A stretch of DNA of 64,000 nt from Gymnopus androsaceus JB14 (lineage: Eukaryota > Basidiomycota > Agaricomycetes > Agaricales > Omphalotaceae), in contig ML769407.1 in NCBI GenBank assembly GCA_009733575.1, forward strand, positions 62,001 through 126,000. Direction: 5' to 3'. Under the pieces are notes generated by a model. It saw only the letters and a list, made by a program, of their open reading frames with translations, ran no database searches and was not told where the DNA came from. The position numbers and the translations under genes were made by a program. How positions within the stretch are numbered: the first letter of the stretch is position 1; every line of letters begins with the position of its first letter. Positions 47,968-60,375 of this stretch are shown piece by piece.

Positions 47968-49426
47968 ATGATCAGCCCAGTCATTCGGAAAAGATCCTTT
48001 ATCAGCATCTTCACGATGTTGTCGACGCAAGTGAGTTGAATCCCGTTCTCTTGGTCTCCAGTAGTTACCCCGTCTTTGGCTAGCCGGACTTCTCCGCCAT
48101 GTACGCGCCAGACAAGCGGAGGCTCTTAAATCTGGAGTTCCTCTCAAAAGTCACAATGGCTTAAATCCACCTGGTACCTTCACCTGGCTTAAACTCAAGA
48201 ATGTCATCAAGTATACCAATGACTGTTCAAGGTACATCTCTTTTCTATGTCTCTTCCAACTTGAATTCGTTCGGAAGCATTAAAAAATCTCAGGTTTGAC
48301 TTTGCGTTTGAAGACCCCGAGATTGTCTCAGACGTTCTGGTCTCGTCCACCTGTGTGGTCTGTGCTCCCAAGGAGAAACCCTTATGCGAAGATGAGGGCG
48401 CGAAGCCTTTCGGTCCCTATGCTGACGACGATGACGGGCCAGCTCCAGTCTACCGCGCGTACACGCCTATTACCCCCAGAGGGTCGGTCGGAATCTTGTC
48501 GTTCGCCATCAAGAAGCAGCCAAATGGCAAGATGTCCAATTATATTCATTCGTTAGAGGTACATTTACCATTGATCTCCTCCTTTTCGCATACTGGAAAG
48601 TCTTGAACAGATCGGCGACACACTCGGAATCACGGGTTACCTTCAGCGCGTGCCTTCAATGATTCCTTGGAAAAGTAAGTATACTTATGAGTACACATTT
48701 TTCTCGATTGCTTATATGAATATCTAGTAAATCAGTATGACGCTGTGACGATGATTGCTGGCGGAGTGGGACTGTACGTCGCTGCCTTTATCTCATTTAT
48801 TCTTCGTACTTACCGCATCATCAGTACCCCTGTCCTACAAGTTATTGAATATTCTTTACACGATCCAACAAACAAAACCAAGTTCCTTCTCCTCTTTGGC
48901 AACGCCACGGAAAGCGACATCATCATGCGCAGCGAGCTAGATGCGCTCCAAAGGAAATTCCCAGCATACTTCAATGTCGTTCATGTCCTTTCTCGCCCTC
49001 CTCAGGGCTGGACTGGTATGTTTACCCTTTTGGTTTGTGAGTTTCGCCTGGACTGATTCACCGACCTTCCTAAGGCGAGACTGGTCGTATTAACGCCGCT
49101 GTGGTGAAGTAAGTATGCTGCGCCACCACCAGTTGATACTGGATTGAAAGTTTACGTTTGCGTCGCTGGTGGGTTTACTACTACGATATGTCCTCGAGCG
49201 CTTACATTGGTTTACAATCAACGTTTTGCTTCCAGGGCCTCCCGCCATGCTTGACCAGCTTGCCGGTCCGAGAGATGGTGATAAGCATCATGGATTCACA
49301 AGCCAGGGTACTCTTTCGGGTACACTGAAAGACATTGGATATACTGCGGAACAGGTTTGTTTCCTTTTCGATATGTGGGGATACTCACACATGTACCTTT
49401 TGTTGCTATAGGTCCACAAGTTCTAG
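47968..49426 (+). CDS. NADH-cytochrome b5 reductase-like flavoprotein
   Basis: FAD/NADH oxidoreductase of the cytochrome b5 reductase family, probably mitochondrial: the start MISPVIRKRSFISIFTMLST is a good presequence. Features: GTFTWLKLKNVIKYTND, the FAD motif VYRAYTPITP, then GNMSNYIHSLE-like GKMSNYIHSLE, IAGGVGLTP (NAD site, made across an intron), LLLFGNATESDI, GRINAAVV and GGPPAML, ending LKDIGYTAEQVHKF. Introns are short; the first (after STQ) would be only 34 nt, so the N-terminus is uncertain, and the splice before VYVCVAGGPPAM is one base out. The loop between CVVCAPKEKP and VYRAYTP is longer and more acidic (YADDDDG) than usual. Confidence 0.82.
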
Positions 49427-50341
49427 GTGATCTTCGGTTATTGCATTGGTGGAGCTGTACGCACTTGACGTTACTGCTGAAGGGATATACAGATCCGGAA
49501 GTGAACGTGGAACATCTTGGATTGGATAAGCGCCTAATTGTTGCGATATCTTGCTTTGCCCTGTCATAAATAGTCATGAAATGTTGTGATATTGATTGCG
49601 TGAGATACTATTAACCTATCTCAATTTGATCATAGCCCAAGTATTAGTCTGATCAAAGCCTGCGTTACTTGTGAAATAAAAGGCCAATGGTTAAATTATA
49701 ATGAGATTCTCTTCCTTGAGTGCCTACACGGACGAGACACACAACCAGTCTGGACTCTGGAAGAACGTTTAATTCTTATATGTTCGCATCCAGGGATGAT
49801 ACATAGATAAAGGTGGTAGTAAGCATTGGAAATTCTATCGTACATAGTACTTGTAGAAAGTGCTTGTTTGCTGCTTGGTACGGTGTGATGGAGGAGAAAT
49901 AAGACTTTGAGTGTTAGATGGACTCCACTGCCAGAGAACCAAGTTCTCAGGCGCCAGCCTTCGTAACCTTCAATTTCATCCAATGAAATCAAAGCTTTCT
50001 TCGCCCTTGATAAAGGCATCACTTAATGGTTTGTATCTGTACAAACCGAGCCACATAACCAACGAAGGCGCGAAAATCTTACATGGTAAGCTCGGCTCAG
50101 GCATTATTTAATATGGGGCTGTTGGTATACACTGCGATTCTATGCTCACATACGTTCAATCATTGGCCGGCATCACGACGCCTACTCCAAATCAAAAACG
50201 GATTATCCTCGTGCAGATCACAACAAGTCCAGTGGGATCTTACATTCACCAATGAAGATGGACTAGTACAGGCCCTCCCGGGATGTCAACATTACCAGTT
50301 GCAATTCAAAGCATGAGCGCTTGAAAGCCCCGGTCGCCGCT
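49427..50341. other. Intergenic, nothing recognised
   Basis: No ORF or repeat of note. Confidence 0.5.
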
Positions 50342-51340
50342 GCCCTTTTTCACGAGACGCTTGGCTTCCGCAAAATATTTGGGGTATGATGCCTTGTCAG
50401 CATCGATAAAATCAAGTCGAACGGGACATCGGGATGAAGATCCTCCATCGATTTGTCTGCAGGTCCAAGAATGATTTTGCACTTGTGTTAAGGATATGTG
50501 CACTTTACCTCTCTGCCATATAGCCGGCTACTCAGGACCATTGTGAACGACATGGCTGAGGAACAGATGTCCTGAGACAGTAAAAGACTGCTCAGGATCA
50601 GATGTTTTGTTAAGGATATGTGCACTTTACCTCTCTGCCATATAGCCGGGAGCAGTCTTTTCTATAGTATGGCAGAGAGGTAAAGTGCACATATCCTTAA
50701 CAACTTGTCCTCAAGTCCGGCTTGGCTAGATTTTCTCTGGCAACCTTGTGAAAAATGTCTTCAAAAGAGCTTATTAGCAGCACATTGTAAAGTACTTTGA
50801 CTGAACGGAAAAAACGCCAAGCTTTTATCAAAGATAAAAATCACACACATTGATTCTCGCTGGGCTGCCACTCCATTTGCAGGCTGAGATTATATTAAAA
50901 ATAATTGCAGATTGTTTTGTGGAGCGACTTTACGATGCGCTGCTAATAAGCTCTAAAGCTGAACAAAAGTTTCTGATGCGGAGTCGGCTCATCTTGACGC
51001 AGATTTCATCTATCTAAGGCTGATCAGCGTCCCCTCATCTGGAAGAGCTTCAGTCATTAAATATAAATCGTGGTTCATTAACTGTTGTCAATAGCAGACA
51101 CCCTCCCCGAGTCCCAACCCTCTTCGCTCCTATAGACCGAGCTATCAAGTTCAAAAGTTTCCGTGTGTAGCACTGGCAGCAATGTCACTGTCAGGCAACC
51201 CATGGTCAATACAATTCTTCACAGCAAAGTTCAAAACGTCGTCTTTGGGAATGAGAAACGAGCTGTGGTAATTCTCGGCTTTCATTCCAGTCGACGATGG
51301 AGGTGGGGACGGTGTAGTGAGCTTCCGCCTTGTTCAGTGA
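50342..51340 (-). pseudogene. Decayed second copy of the O-methyltransferase
   Basis: Segments match the intact gene at 43385-44277 in order: a start region like YTVPTSIVDW, then NYHSSFLIPKDDVLNFAVKN, HGLPDSD, GKLLNLIARSIGAKR and, further on, FIDADKASYPKYFAEAKRLV. The frame changes many times, stops occur, the SAM motif is broken after GAKR, and the 3' end (after LVKKG) is lost. A 217-bp transposon-like element sits inside, in the codon region equal to KCK of the intact copy. Origin by duplication followed by decay. Confidence 0.85.
50486..50702. mobile_element. 217-bp MITE with 35-bp perfect inverted ends and 5-bp target duplication
   Basis: The left 35 bases (starting TGTTAAGGATATGTGCAC) are the exact reverse complement of the right 35 bases at 50668-50702. 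The direct repeat ACTTG flanks it (50481-50485 and 50703-50707), and removing the element restores ACTTGTCC as in the intact methyltransferase. The left end sequence occurs again in direct orientation at 50608-50649 (42 identical bases), so it is either a nested insertion or an internal end duplication. No coding capacity. Confidence 0.88.
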
Positions 51341-51472
51341 TGTATAGTAACTAGATAAGGGAAAGATGTCGAGCATTTGACGAAGTGTTGTACTCATTCT
51401 AGATCGCGTTTCCACACAATCACAATCCAAGAGACCGAGTAGCGCACATCCTTGTTTCGTCCATTGAAGATA

Positions 51473-51727
51473 GCCTGGTACCCAAGCGTTGCTCACACTG
51501 TGGGTCGGGAATTAGTCGGTTATTTCATGTACTCGGAACGGACTCAGAAGATAGAAGACGACGGACATCATGCAGCGATTTGTACAATGCTCAACGCTTG
51601 CGTACCAGGCAACATCAAAGGTCGGAAATTGGTCGGAAAGCTGAAGCTGCTGCAGGAGATTTCAAATTGGCATGTATTCGGAACGGACCTGGAACGGAGA
51701 AGACGACGCACATGCAGAGATTTGTAA
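51473..51727. repeat. Composite direct and inverted repeat
   Basis: A phrase like GTCGG(G/A)AATT(A/G)GTCGG with a following GTA(C/T)TCGGAACGGAC block occurs at about 51504-51583 and again at about 51621-51727. In addition CCTGGTAC-C/G-CAAGCGTTG at 51473-51490 has an inverted partner at about 51589-51607. Purpose unknown; partial transposon copies are likely. Confidence 0.55.
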
Positions 51728-51961
51728 CCTTGGGTGAGAAGTAAGAGGCCTTTTATGGTAGTAGTCAAATATCGTTGAATAAGGGTGAAGGAAGGGAAGG
51801 CAAAGCAGAAAAATAGTCTTTCCATGTTCGTTGATATACAGTATGGTTGCTCGATGGAATCGACGTCAAAGACGCCATTTATTACGGACGATGGATCGCT
51901 GAAATATACATACTTAACACCCAACCAAGTTCACCTAGAAAAAGTAAGAAAAGTCTATAGT

Positions 51962-53322
51962 CTATATCCACATCCATAACATCCAACCAATTAGCCCTGC
52001 CACACCCCATGCATGCCCATCTCCACCCCTCACAGCGCTATTCGGTACAAACGTCGGTACCTGACCCGACCCCACACTGACCGTTCCTAGCGTCGGCGTC
52101 GGTCCACCTTCACCTCCACCAGGGATACCTGCAGCGGTGTTTGTTGCAGGACCACTCGTTTCCACGGTATCGGCGCCTATGTATAATTGGCCGAGTGAGT
52201 TGAGTGAGCCGTCGGTGTTCAACATATCTACGTGCGCAGAGAAATGAGTAAAGTAGGCACCAGGTCGAAGCAGCAATGCTACATACTGTATGCGGAACCA
52301 TTCTCCGGTCTCTGTGTACGTCGTGTTAGTTAGTAGCGTGTCCGCAATCTTTCTTCTTCTAAAACTCACAAAGTATCCAAACCAGGCGTATCTCTCGACA
52401 AAAGATATCCCATCCATGGTCGTCATAGTGTCATTCATAAACGACAATACCTCTACAGACCAAGTCAGAAAAGTACAGAACGGAAAGGAACGGAAAACAT
52501 GCCAGTGTCATTCAACGACGTATCCGCATACTCCGTCACCCATATCGTCCGATTAAACTGGGCGTTCATCTGATACAAGTAGCTATAAAACCCTTCGTCA
52601 CCTTCGCCATACCTTGATAGGGAGGTAAGCACAAAAGTAAAACCAGCAGCCATTGACTTGGCACTTACCAATGAATCGGAAGGAAATCAATCGTGCAGTT
52701 GCCACAAGCGGAGAAGAACGAAGTCAACCACGGAACACCGGTTGTACCGCTGCTAACCGCGGGTCCACCTAGACGAATGCCAGTGCTTTTCAAAGGCTCG
52801 ATGTATTTCATCCATAGTTGGGCGGCGTCGTTGGGATCGATGTTGGATTGCTCGTTAAAGTCTGGCTCGTTGAAAGTCTGTCAATCTAATGAGTAACGTC
52901 GACGGAGAGCTCGGAGTACTGGAAATCCTTACCAACAAGACGTCAGCCTTTTGTGCGCTCAGAGTAGCGCTTAAATTTTCAATCCCTCCTGAACCCCACT
53001 GCATCGGCACATACTGCACTCCAGATTCCGCCAAGTTGGCTGGAGGAGTTAAGCCCCAATCATACTGCCATGAGATTAAACTGTTGGTTTGGTTGATGTT
53101 CAATATATCTGCAATGTTGTCGCTGTCAGGGTAAGATAGGCCGCGTTTGGTGTTTTTCCCGGTGCTACTGGTAGCAGCGGAAGTGGTACTAGCGGGAGCA
53201 GAGGATGAGGATGAAGAGGTAGACGAGGCAGCAGAAGAAGACTGAGCATAGGCGGAATAAGGGGAGAGGAGAAGTAAACATGTTAAAGCCGAAGTGGCTC
53301 GAAGGAGTAGTTGGAAAGCCAT
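51962..53322 (-). CDS. GH128 beta-1,3-glucanase-like secreted, GPI-anchored protein
   Basis: Predicted glycosyl hydrolase (GH128, Asl1-like core) acting on wall glucan. Exons: 53322-52933, 52877-52669, 52612-52503, 52452-52369, a small one near 52289-52310, and 52228-51962. Signal peptide MAFQLLLRATSALTCLLLL, a Ser-rich linker, then KRGLSYPDS, LISWQYDWG, QYVPMQWG, the acid/base loop TFNEPDFNEQS, FLPIHWYGEG and the nucleophile loop IWVTEYADTS. The end (MLNTDGSLNSLGQLYIG, a Gly/Pro/Thr-rich stretch, then a hydrophobic tail WGVAGLIGWMLWMWI) fits GPI anchoring. Intron 3 starts GC instead of GT. The small exon encoding PENGSAY appears one base out of frame. Confidence 0.87.
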
Positions 53323-54021
53323 AGTGTCGATGTTGGTGTCTGCGTTAGAAGAGTAAGTGGCGTATAGAAGCCAAAGCTTGAACGAGGTACCAATCAGCGA
53401 ATGTAGCAGGCTGGTGCCGTACTAGCTGCAATATCTAGACGTAAACTAGAAGTTGCGAGAAATTATTAAGACCTCAATAAGGAGAGAGAAGGAAAAACGA
53501 TAGTGGGCGACCGAACGAAAGAAGGTCAAATGCGATACAAACCACGGCCCATTATAAACTCTCAGACTGTACAGGATTCTCCGAGACAGTCAGGAACCTT
53601 TTCGCATTGTACTGACAGGAAGGATGTGAGTAGAACATTCGGACTGTTCAGAATTCGGTGGTTCCTAGGGCATATCTGCCATAATGTACAAGCAATCCGA
53701 CTCCGGGCTGAGAGGGGCTGAATGTTCAATGAAAGAAAAAATTGAGAACAAGTTGGATGTCAAGGATGTGATGCTGCAGGCACGTATCATTCTTTCCGGA
53801 TGGATTGAAAGATACGTGAGAGTCAAAGTTCAAATCTAGGTTGGCATTGTATTCAACCACATAAGTGATCGACATCGGCCTGCGCGTCTTGACATTGGCA
53901 AGAGTCTGAAGGAAAGAGCGAAGCGCCGCCGGAACAAACCAGTTGCCGATGCAGCGATGCCGTCACGACCTCGTGACCTAAGCGCCAGACACGGCCTTTG
54001 ATCAGCACCACGACGTTCAGA
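53323..54021. other. Divergent intergenic region
   Basis: About 700 bases between the start codons of two opposed genes. No clear motif beyond AT-rich tracts; a small open frame at 53503-53721 is not supported. Confidence 0.5.
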
Positions 54022-55026
<1,005 letters not shown>

Positions 55027-56216
55027 GCGACCTCTACTCGTTAGTAGGGTGCAGTGATGTCGAGAAGTGCGAAAAAAACGCGGTGATTTCTCTATCTCAG
55101 TGATTGGCTTGGATACCCATGATGTACTACTAGTCGTTCGTCTGCTTCCGTTATTCGATCTTGCTGTCAAAAATGCTAGTTCTGTGTTGCTTTTAGCTCT
55201 GCCCTCTTGTGACGAAAATTCGTCAAGTACACCGCTTGACTGGGTTGGCAGATAATCCCTAGATTCCCTAGACTCGTCCCGCATAATGATGATCTTGAGC
55301 CCAGCTTCGAATCTGAAGCATGCCAAACGACCAAAACCTTTCGCATCCGCGGATCGACTTGAAATTTCGGCGAAAACTCTGATGAGCAGCTAGTTTCTAC
55401 GCATGCTGGCCTTTGACAGTGCGTTTGAAGAATTTGCTGTGCAAGTTCCTTGCCACTGGTCGGTTCCTAAGGGCAGCTCCAGACAACTTCATTCAAGTTC
55501 ATTGCATGACAACCCTCTAGGCGGCGTGCTTCTAGAGCTGTGTACGTTCAGTTTACTGCTCGGGTTATGTGTGTCGTAGTAAGAGTCCCGCGACGTTCTG
55601 CCGCTTGGATGCGTTGGTGCGCAAGCTGCCTGCCGAATCAAGGCTGCTTGTCACTCCTGATGAAGGTGATTTTGGTGGCTCTACTCGAGTAGATTCGAAG
55701 TCCCGTACTGCCTCACCAACTACTCGGAGGCTGGCATTCTCCTCCTCCTATAGCCGGTCTAGGCTCACGGAAGCAAAAAGCCCTTCGGGGAACTCGGGCA
55801 AGCCATATCGTGGGAAAGCCCCTATCGGCTCCTATAAATTCTCGATTCTCCCTCGAAAATAACTTGCTCTCGTACACTCACAACTGCATCATAACCGCAC
55901 CACTGCTTAACATGATCCATTATCTTTACTCCCTCATCGTCGTCGACTTACCTGTCCGACATCGAGAAGAACTCCGAGTCGTCCCCGCTCTCTTCCTTTA
56001 TCATCCGTGTCCCCCCTCCTCTCATTCTTTCCGAGGTCCCTTTAAGAGAGCGTCGTGGATTTACCGAGTTTATTTCTATTATCCCCCGGCCGGAGCTCCT
56101 TCAGGACTCTGCGCCGATGCCTGCAAAGGGCCAGCTTGAACCAAGAGCTGGTGCATTACCTCGCAGAAGACGAACTTCCTCAAGCGTGAAGCCTGTTATT
56201 ACCCAAGCTATCATTT
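55027..56216. other. Intergenic, nothing recognised
   Basis: Short open frames only; no family match, and no copy of the F-box repeat until 56217. Confidence 0.5.
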
Positions 56217-56283
56217 GCGAGTCGAGAATCTTTGACTTTCGCAGATAGCTCTTCCGATTCGTCTGACGGCGAGGAAGATTAAT
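56217..56283 (+). pseudogene. Last exon of an older F-box array copy (relic)
   Basis: This 67-base stretch resembles the final exons at 58167-58233 and 60117-60183 (CTTTGACTTT.. to GACGGCGAGGAAGATTAA), and the next 25 or so bases (CAATGTACGATAGAGCC) also match their 3' flanks. The body of the gene is gone. It shows that the tandem array once had at least four copies. Confidence 0.8.
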
Positions 56284-56495
56284 TGCAATGTACGATAGAG
56301 CCTTTGTTTTTACTGAAATCAAAGATGGACGAGCATTTTATACCCTTTTTGTTTTCCTTTCTTCATTTGACTCCATTTATTTTTCTATCAAGGTTGAGCT
56401 AAGTAATGTAAGATATTATTGTGTGCAAGGAAATGCGGTCGTGAGAAAACTCGGTCCTTTGTTTGTTTCCCTCATTATCGAGCCTCAGAAACGCC

Positions 56496-58233
56496 ATGCC
56501 TCTCTGCTCAAACTGCAACGACACCCTCTTCTCTTCTCAGATCCAGGATTCTCCCCTAATACTCGAAAAGCTACGCTGGGAGTCTGGCCCTGGGTCGATT
56601 CCGAACCCTGATAAAGTCCTCCCGATTATCCAAAGCGCACAGCAGGAGCTCGAGGACTGTGACAAACAGATTAAAGCTCTCGAATCTCGTAAACGGAGTC
56701 TGCTGGAGTACACAGCCCAGCTCCAATCTCTGTTTTCACCTATCAGGAGGGTTCCCGACGAGATTTTGCAGCACATCTTTGATGATTGCTGCGATATGAA
56801 TCACTTTACTGTGGATAATCACAAAAAAACTTCGAATGCGATCAGAAATGCACCTGCATTAGCTGTTAGTAGCGTCTGTTCACGGTGGCGGAGAAACGGA
56901 CTGTCAATGCCTGGTATATGGTCGAGGATATCGCTGGCCTCGGCGCGATATGATATCGTTGAAGATTACACAGCTCTCGAAATCGCTTTAAATCGAACAC
57001 TGCAGCATCCACTGACCATCGTTATCGACTTGTCTCCGATGATTAGTCGATATGTTTTGACTCTTCTATTCAAGCATATGGATCGCTGGCACAGTTTCAC
57101 CGATAAATATCAAGACAGTTTTCTCGGTGCCCTTTTGCATCGGGATCCTGATCTTAAATTTCCTCTCCTGGAGGATTTGGATATGGTGCAGGTCGGAGAA
57201 GCCGATCTAAAGACGATTGCCCATGCATCACCAAAATTGAAGAAGCTGAGCATAACCTTTACCCCCACAATTCAAACCTCCCCCTTCGCACAGCTTTTGC
57301 ATTTGGAATTATACCAGCTGTCGATACCTAAAATTCAAGCACTATGTCGCCGTTCGCATCATCTTGTGTCGTTGAAAACGGAGGAATCACTTTTGGATCT
57401 TGAGGATTCTTCCTCACCTCCTTCAAGTTGCCGCACCATAGATACACTGACAGTGTACTTAAATTTCGATCCAAGGCTAATGCAGGAATCACGTTCAGTC
57501 TTGCGATATCTTACACTCCCTTCATTGAAAGCCATCCATCTTGAACGGTCTCGCAAACCTACGGTTGAATATGTTCGACAAAGAGACCGGTTCAATGATA
57601 CTTTTATGATCTTCCTGTCGCGCTCATCCTGTCCATTAACAACATTATCCATCGAGAGCTTGGGACTCGCTGACATGGACCTCATCGACCTTGTCAACCA
57701 TCTTCCTACATTGCACAATCTCAGTATTGATGACAGCTACGTTGCACCAGGTTGTAGTCCAATAACAACTCGATTTATCGACAGCCTTCAGATCCACGAT
57801 ACTGACTCTAACCGTCCCATCGTACCGAGATTACATTCTCTAAAGCTGAATGTCAGTTCGAGTACCTTCAACAATGGTTTAGTCGTGGATATGGTTCGAT
57901 CTCGATGGATTCCTGAAAAACTGGATGCATGTGCTAGCAGGGAATCAGGACGTCAGGTGGATCGTCTGAGGGAGTTCACTATCAAATTTCGAAATCGAGA
58001 AGAAAAGAAGGGTGTGTATGAGCCCTTGGAGGATGTGGAGAGGGACGGTATGAGAGCTGTTGTGCTATGGAAGAATCAGTGAGTAGAGTCATGATCTCCT
58101 ATTAGTTATCATTGGTTTGCTTCTTGGGCGCTGGACTGCTGTAAAAATCTTTCTCTTTCTCGTTAGCGGTCTACGGAGAATCCTTGACTTTGCTGATAGC
58201 CTTTCCAATTCGTCTGACGACGAGGAAGATTAG
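56496..58233 (+). CDS. F-box protein, array copy A (intact)
   Basis: Leucine-rich-repeat-like F-box protein of the mushroom type, predicted SCF substrate adaptor. Nearly intronless: one exon of 1583 bases to 58078, then a small intron (58079-58166) and a last exon ending HGLRRILDFADSLSNSSDDEED. If the intron is skipped, the frame stops at 58082. The N-terminus holds CSNCN and a helical coil (QQELEDCDKQIKALESRKRS) before the F-box VPDEILQHIFDDC (about residue 85). Then VCSRWRRNGLSMPGIWSRI, followed by LRR-like lines such as LPTLHNLSIDDSY and the family end RLREFTIKFRNREE. No lesion. Unlike most genes here, it is a long uninterrupted frame. Confidence 0.88.
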
Positions 58234-58459
58234 TTGCAGTGTACGATAGAGCCTATGTTTTCCAAATCAAAGACGGAGCATTTTATACCTTCTTATTTTC
58301 CTTTCTTCTCCATTTATTTTTCTATTAAGGTTGAGCTAAGTAATGAGGGTATGATCCTTGTGATGCGAGGTTTCCAGCTAAGCAGCCTTTGAAAGCAATC
58401 ATGAGACGCGGTCGTGAGAACTTCTTCTTTTCGCTTCCATCATCGAGCCCAGAAACGCC

Positions 58460-60183
58460 ATGCCTCTGTGCTCAAACTGCAACGAAACCCTCTTCTCATT
58501 TTGGATCCAGGACTCTCCCCTAATACTCGAAAAGCTCCGCCGGGAATCTGGTCCTGCGTCGATTCCGAACCCCGATGAGGTCCTCCCGATTATCCAAAAC
58601 GCACAGCGGGAACTCGAGGACTGTGAAAAGCAGATTAAAGCTCTCGAATCTCGTAGACAGAGCCTGCTGGAGTACACGGTTCAACTCCAATCTCTTCTCT
58701 CGCCTATCCGGAAGGTTCCCGACGAGATTTTGCGACACGTTTTTGATGATTGCTGCGACATGAATCGCTTTGCTATGACCAAAACTAGTACAGATGCTAT
58801 CAGAAGTATACCCGCACTCGCCCTCAGTAGCGTCTGTTCACGGTGGCGGAGGAATGGACTGTCTTTGCCTGAAATCTGGTCGAGGATATCGCTGGTGTGG
58901 ATAGATGCAGATCACGAGGAAAAACTTCTCTCCACCACAATGGACGTCTTCCTCAATCGAGCACTGCGATATCCGCTGACTGTCAATATTGGCTTGTTTC
59001 TTGAACGCTACAGATACAGTCGACATCAGGCTGTTTTGGCTAGTCTTATCAGCCACATGCATAACTGGCGCAGCTTCACCTTCCATTCTTCTGTTCGCGA
59101 TAGTTTCCTTGGTCTGTTTCCAGACCATCCCCTCCATTTTCCCCTCCTGGAGGATTTGGACATAAAAAAAGCGATAGAAGATCATACACGCATCTTCGCT
59201 CATACGAGTGTACCAAAGCTGAAGAACCTCAGCTGAGCCTTACTGGGAACCTCGTAGAGGTTCCGGTCTCTCTCGTTACACAGCTCTCGCACTTGACATT
59301 ATATGGTTCTCATTTGTTCGCAATCCGACAACTGATGAACAGCAATCACCATCTTGCGTCATTGAAAACCATGGAATACTGTTTAGGCATTATTGATCTA
59401 AAACCTCCCACAATTTGCCGCACCATACACACACTGATAATTACTCTTGGCCAGTTGCCATCAACGTATAATCCAGTTTGGGCGTGCTTTACACTCCCTT
59501 CATTGACAGCCATCCACTTTGAACGCAATCCCTTCGGAAAATGCACGCGCGAAAGTGACTGGTATAGATTTGATTCATTCATGGCCTTTTTAGCGCGATC
59601 GTCTTGCTTATTAACAACATTATCCATCGAGATTCTGGCATTCGCTGACTTAAAGCTCATCGATCTCGTCACTCATCTTCCAACACTACTCAACCTCAGC
59701 ATCGATGACAGCGACGTCGCACCAGGGTGTAGCCCTATAACAGATCGATTTATTGAGAGCCTTCAGGTCCACGAAACTGGCTCTATGGTGCCGAGATTAC
59801 ATTCCCTAAAGTTGAATGTCGGTGCGAGCACCTTCAACGATGGGATAGTCGTGGATATGGTTCGGTCTCGATGGATTATTGGCTGTGCTAGCAGGGAATC
59901 AGAACCTCAGGTAGATCGTCTGCGGGAGTTTACTATCAGGTTTCGAAATCGAGAAGAATCGAAGGCTGCATATGAGTCCTTGGAGGATGTGGAGAGGGAT
60001 GGGATGAGAGCTGTTGTGCTATGGAAGAATCAGTGAGTAGAGTCAAGATCTCCTATTAGTTATCATTGGTTTGCTTCTTGGGCGACTGCTGTAAAAATCT
60101 TTCTCTTTCTCGTTAGCGGTCTACGGAGAATCCTTGACTTTGCTGATAGCCTTTCCAATTCGTCTGACGACGAGGAAGATTAG
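58460..60183 (+). pseudogene. F-box protein, array copy B (frameshifted)
   Basis: Same start (MPLCSNCN), F-box (VPDEILRHVFDDC), body and last exon (60117-60183) as copy A, about 1.96 kb downstream of it. The frame breaks near 59225-59235 (KLKNLS then stop) and resumes two bases later in LTLYGSHLFAIRQL and RLREFTIRFRNREE. The break is not a simple single-base run error; it includes a short CTCAGCTGAG-type duplication. Shortest reading is a young pseudogene, though a sequencing slip is possible. Confidence 0.8.
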
Positions 60184-60375
60184 TTGCAGTGTACGATAGA
60201 GCCTATGTTTTCCAAATCAAAGACGGAGCATTTTATACCTTTCTATTTTCCTTTCTTTACTTGAATCCATTTATTTTTCTATTAAGGTTGAGCTAAGTAA
60301 TGGAAATCATCATTGAAACGCGGTCGTGAGAAAACTCGATCCTTTCTTTCCCTCATTATAGAGTCCAAAATCGAC

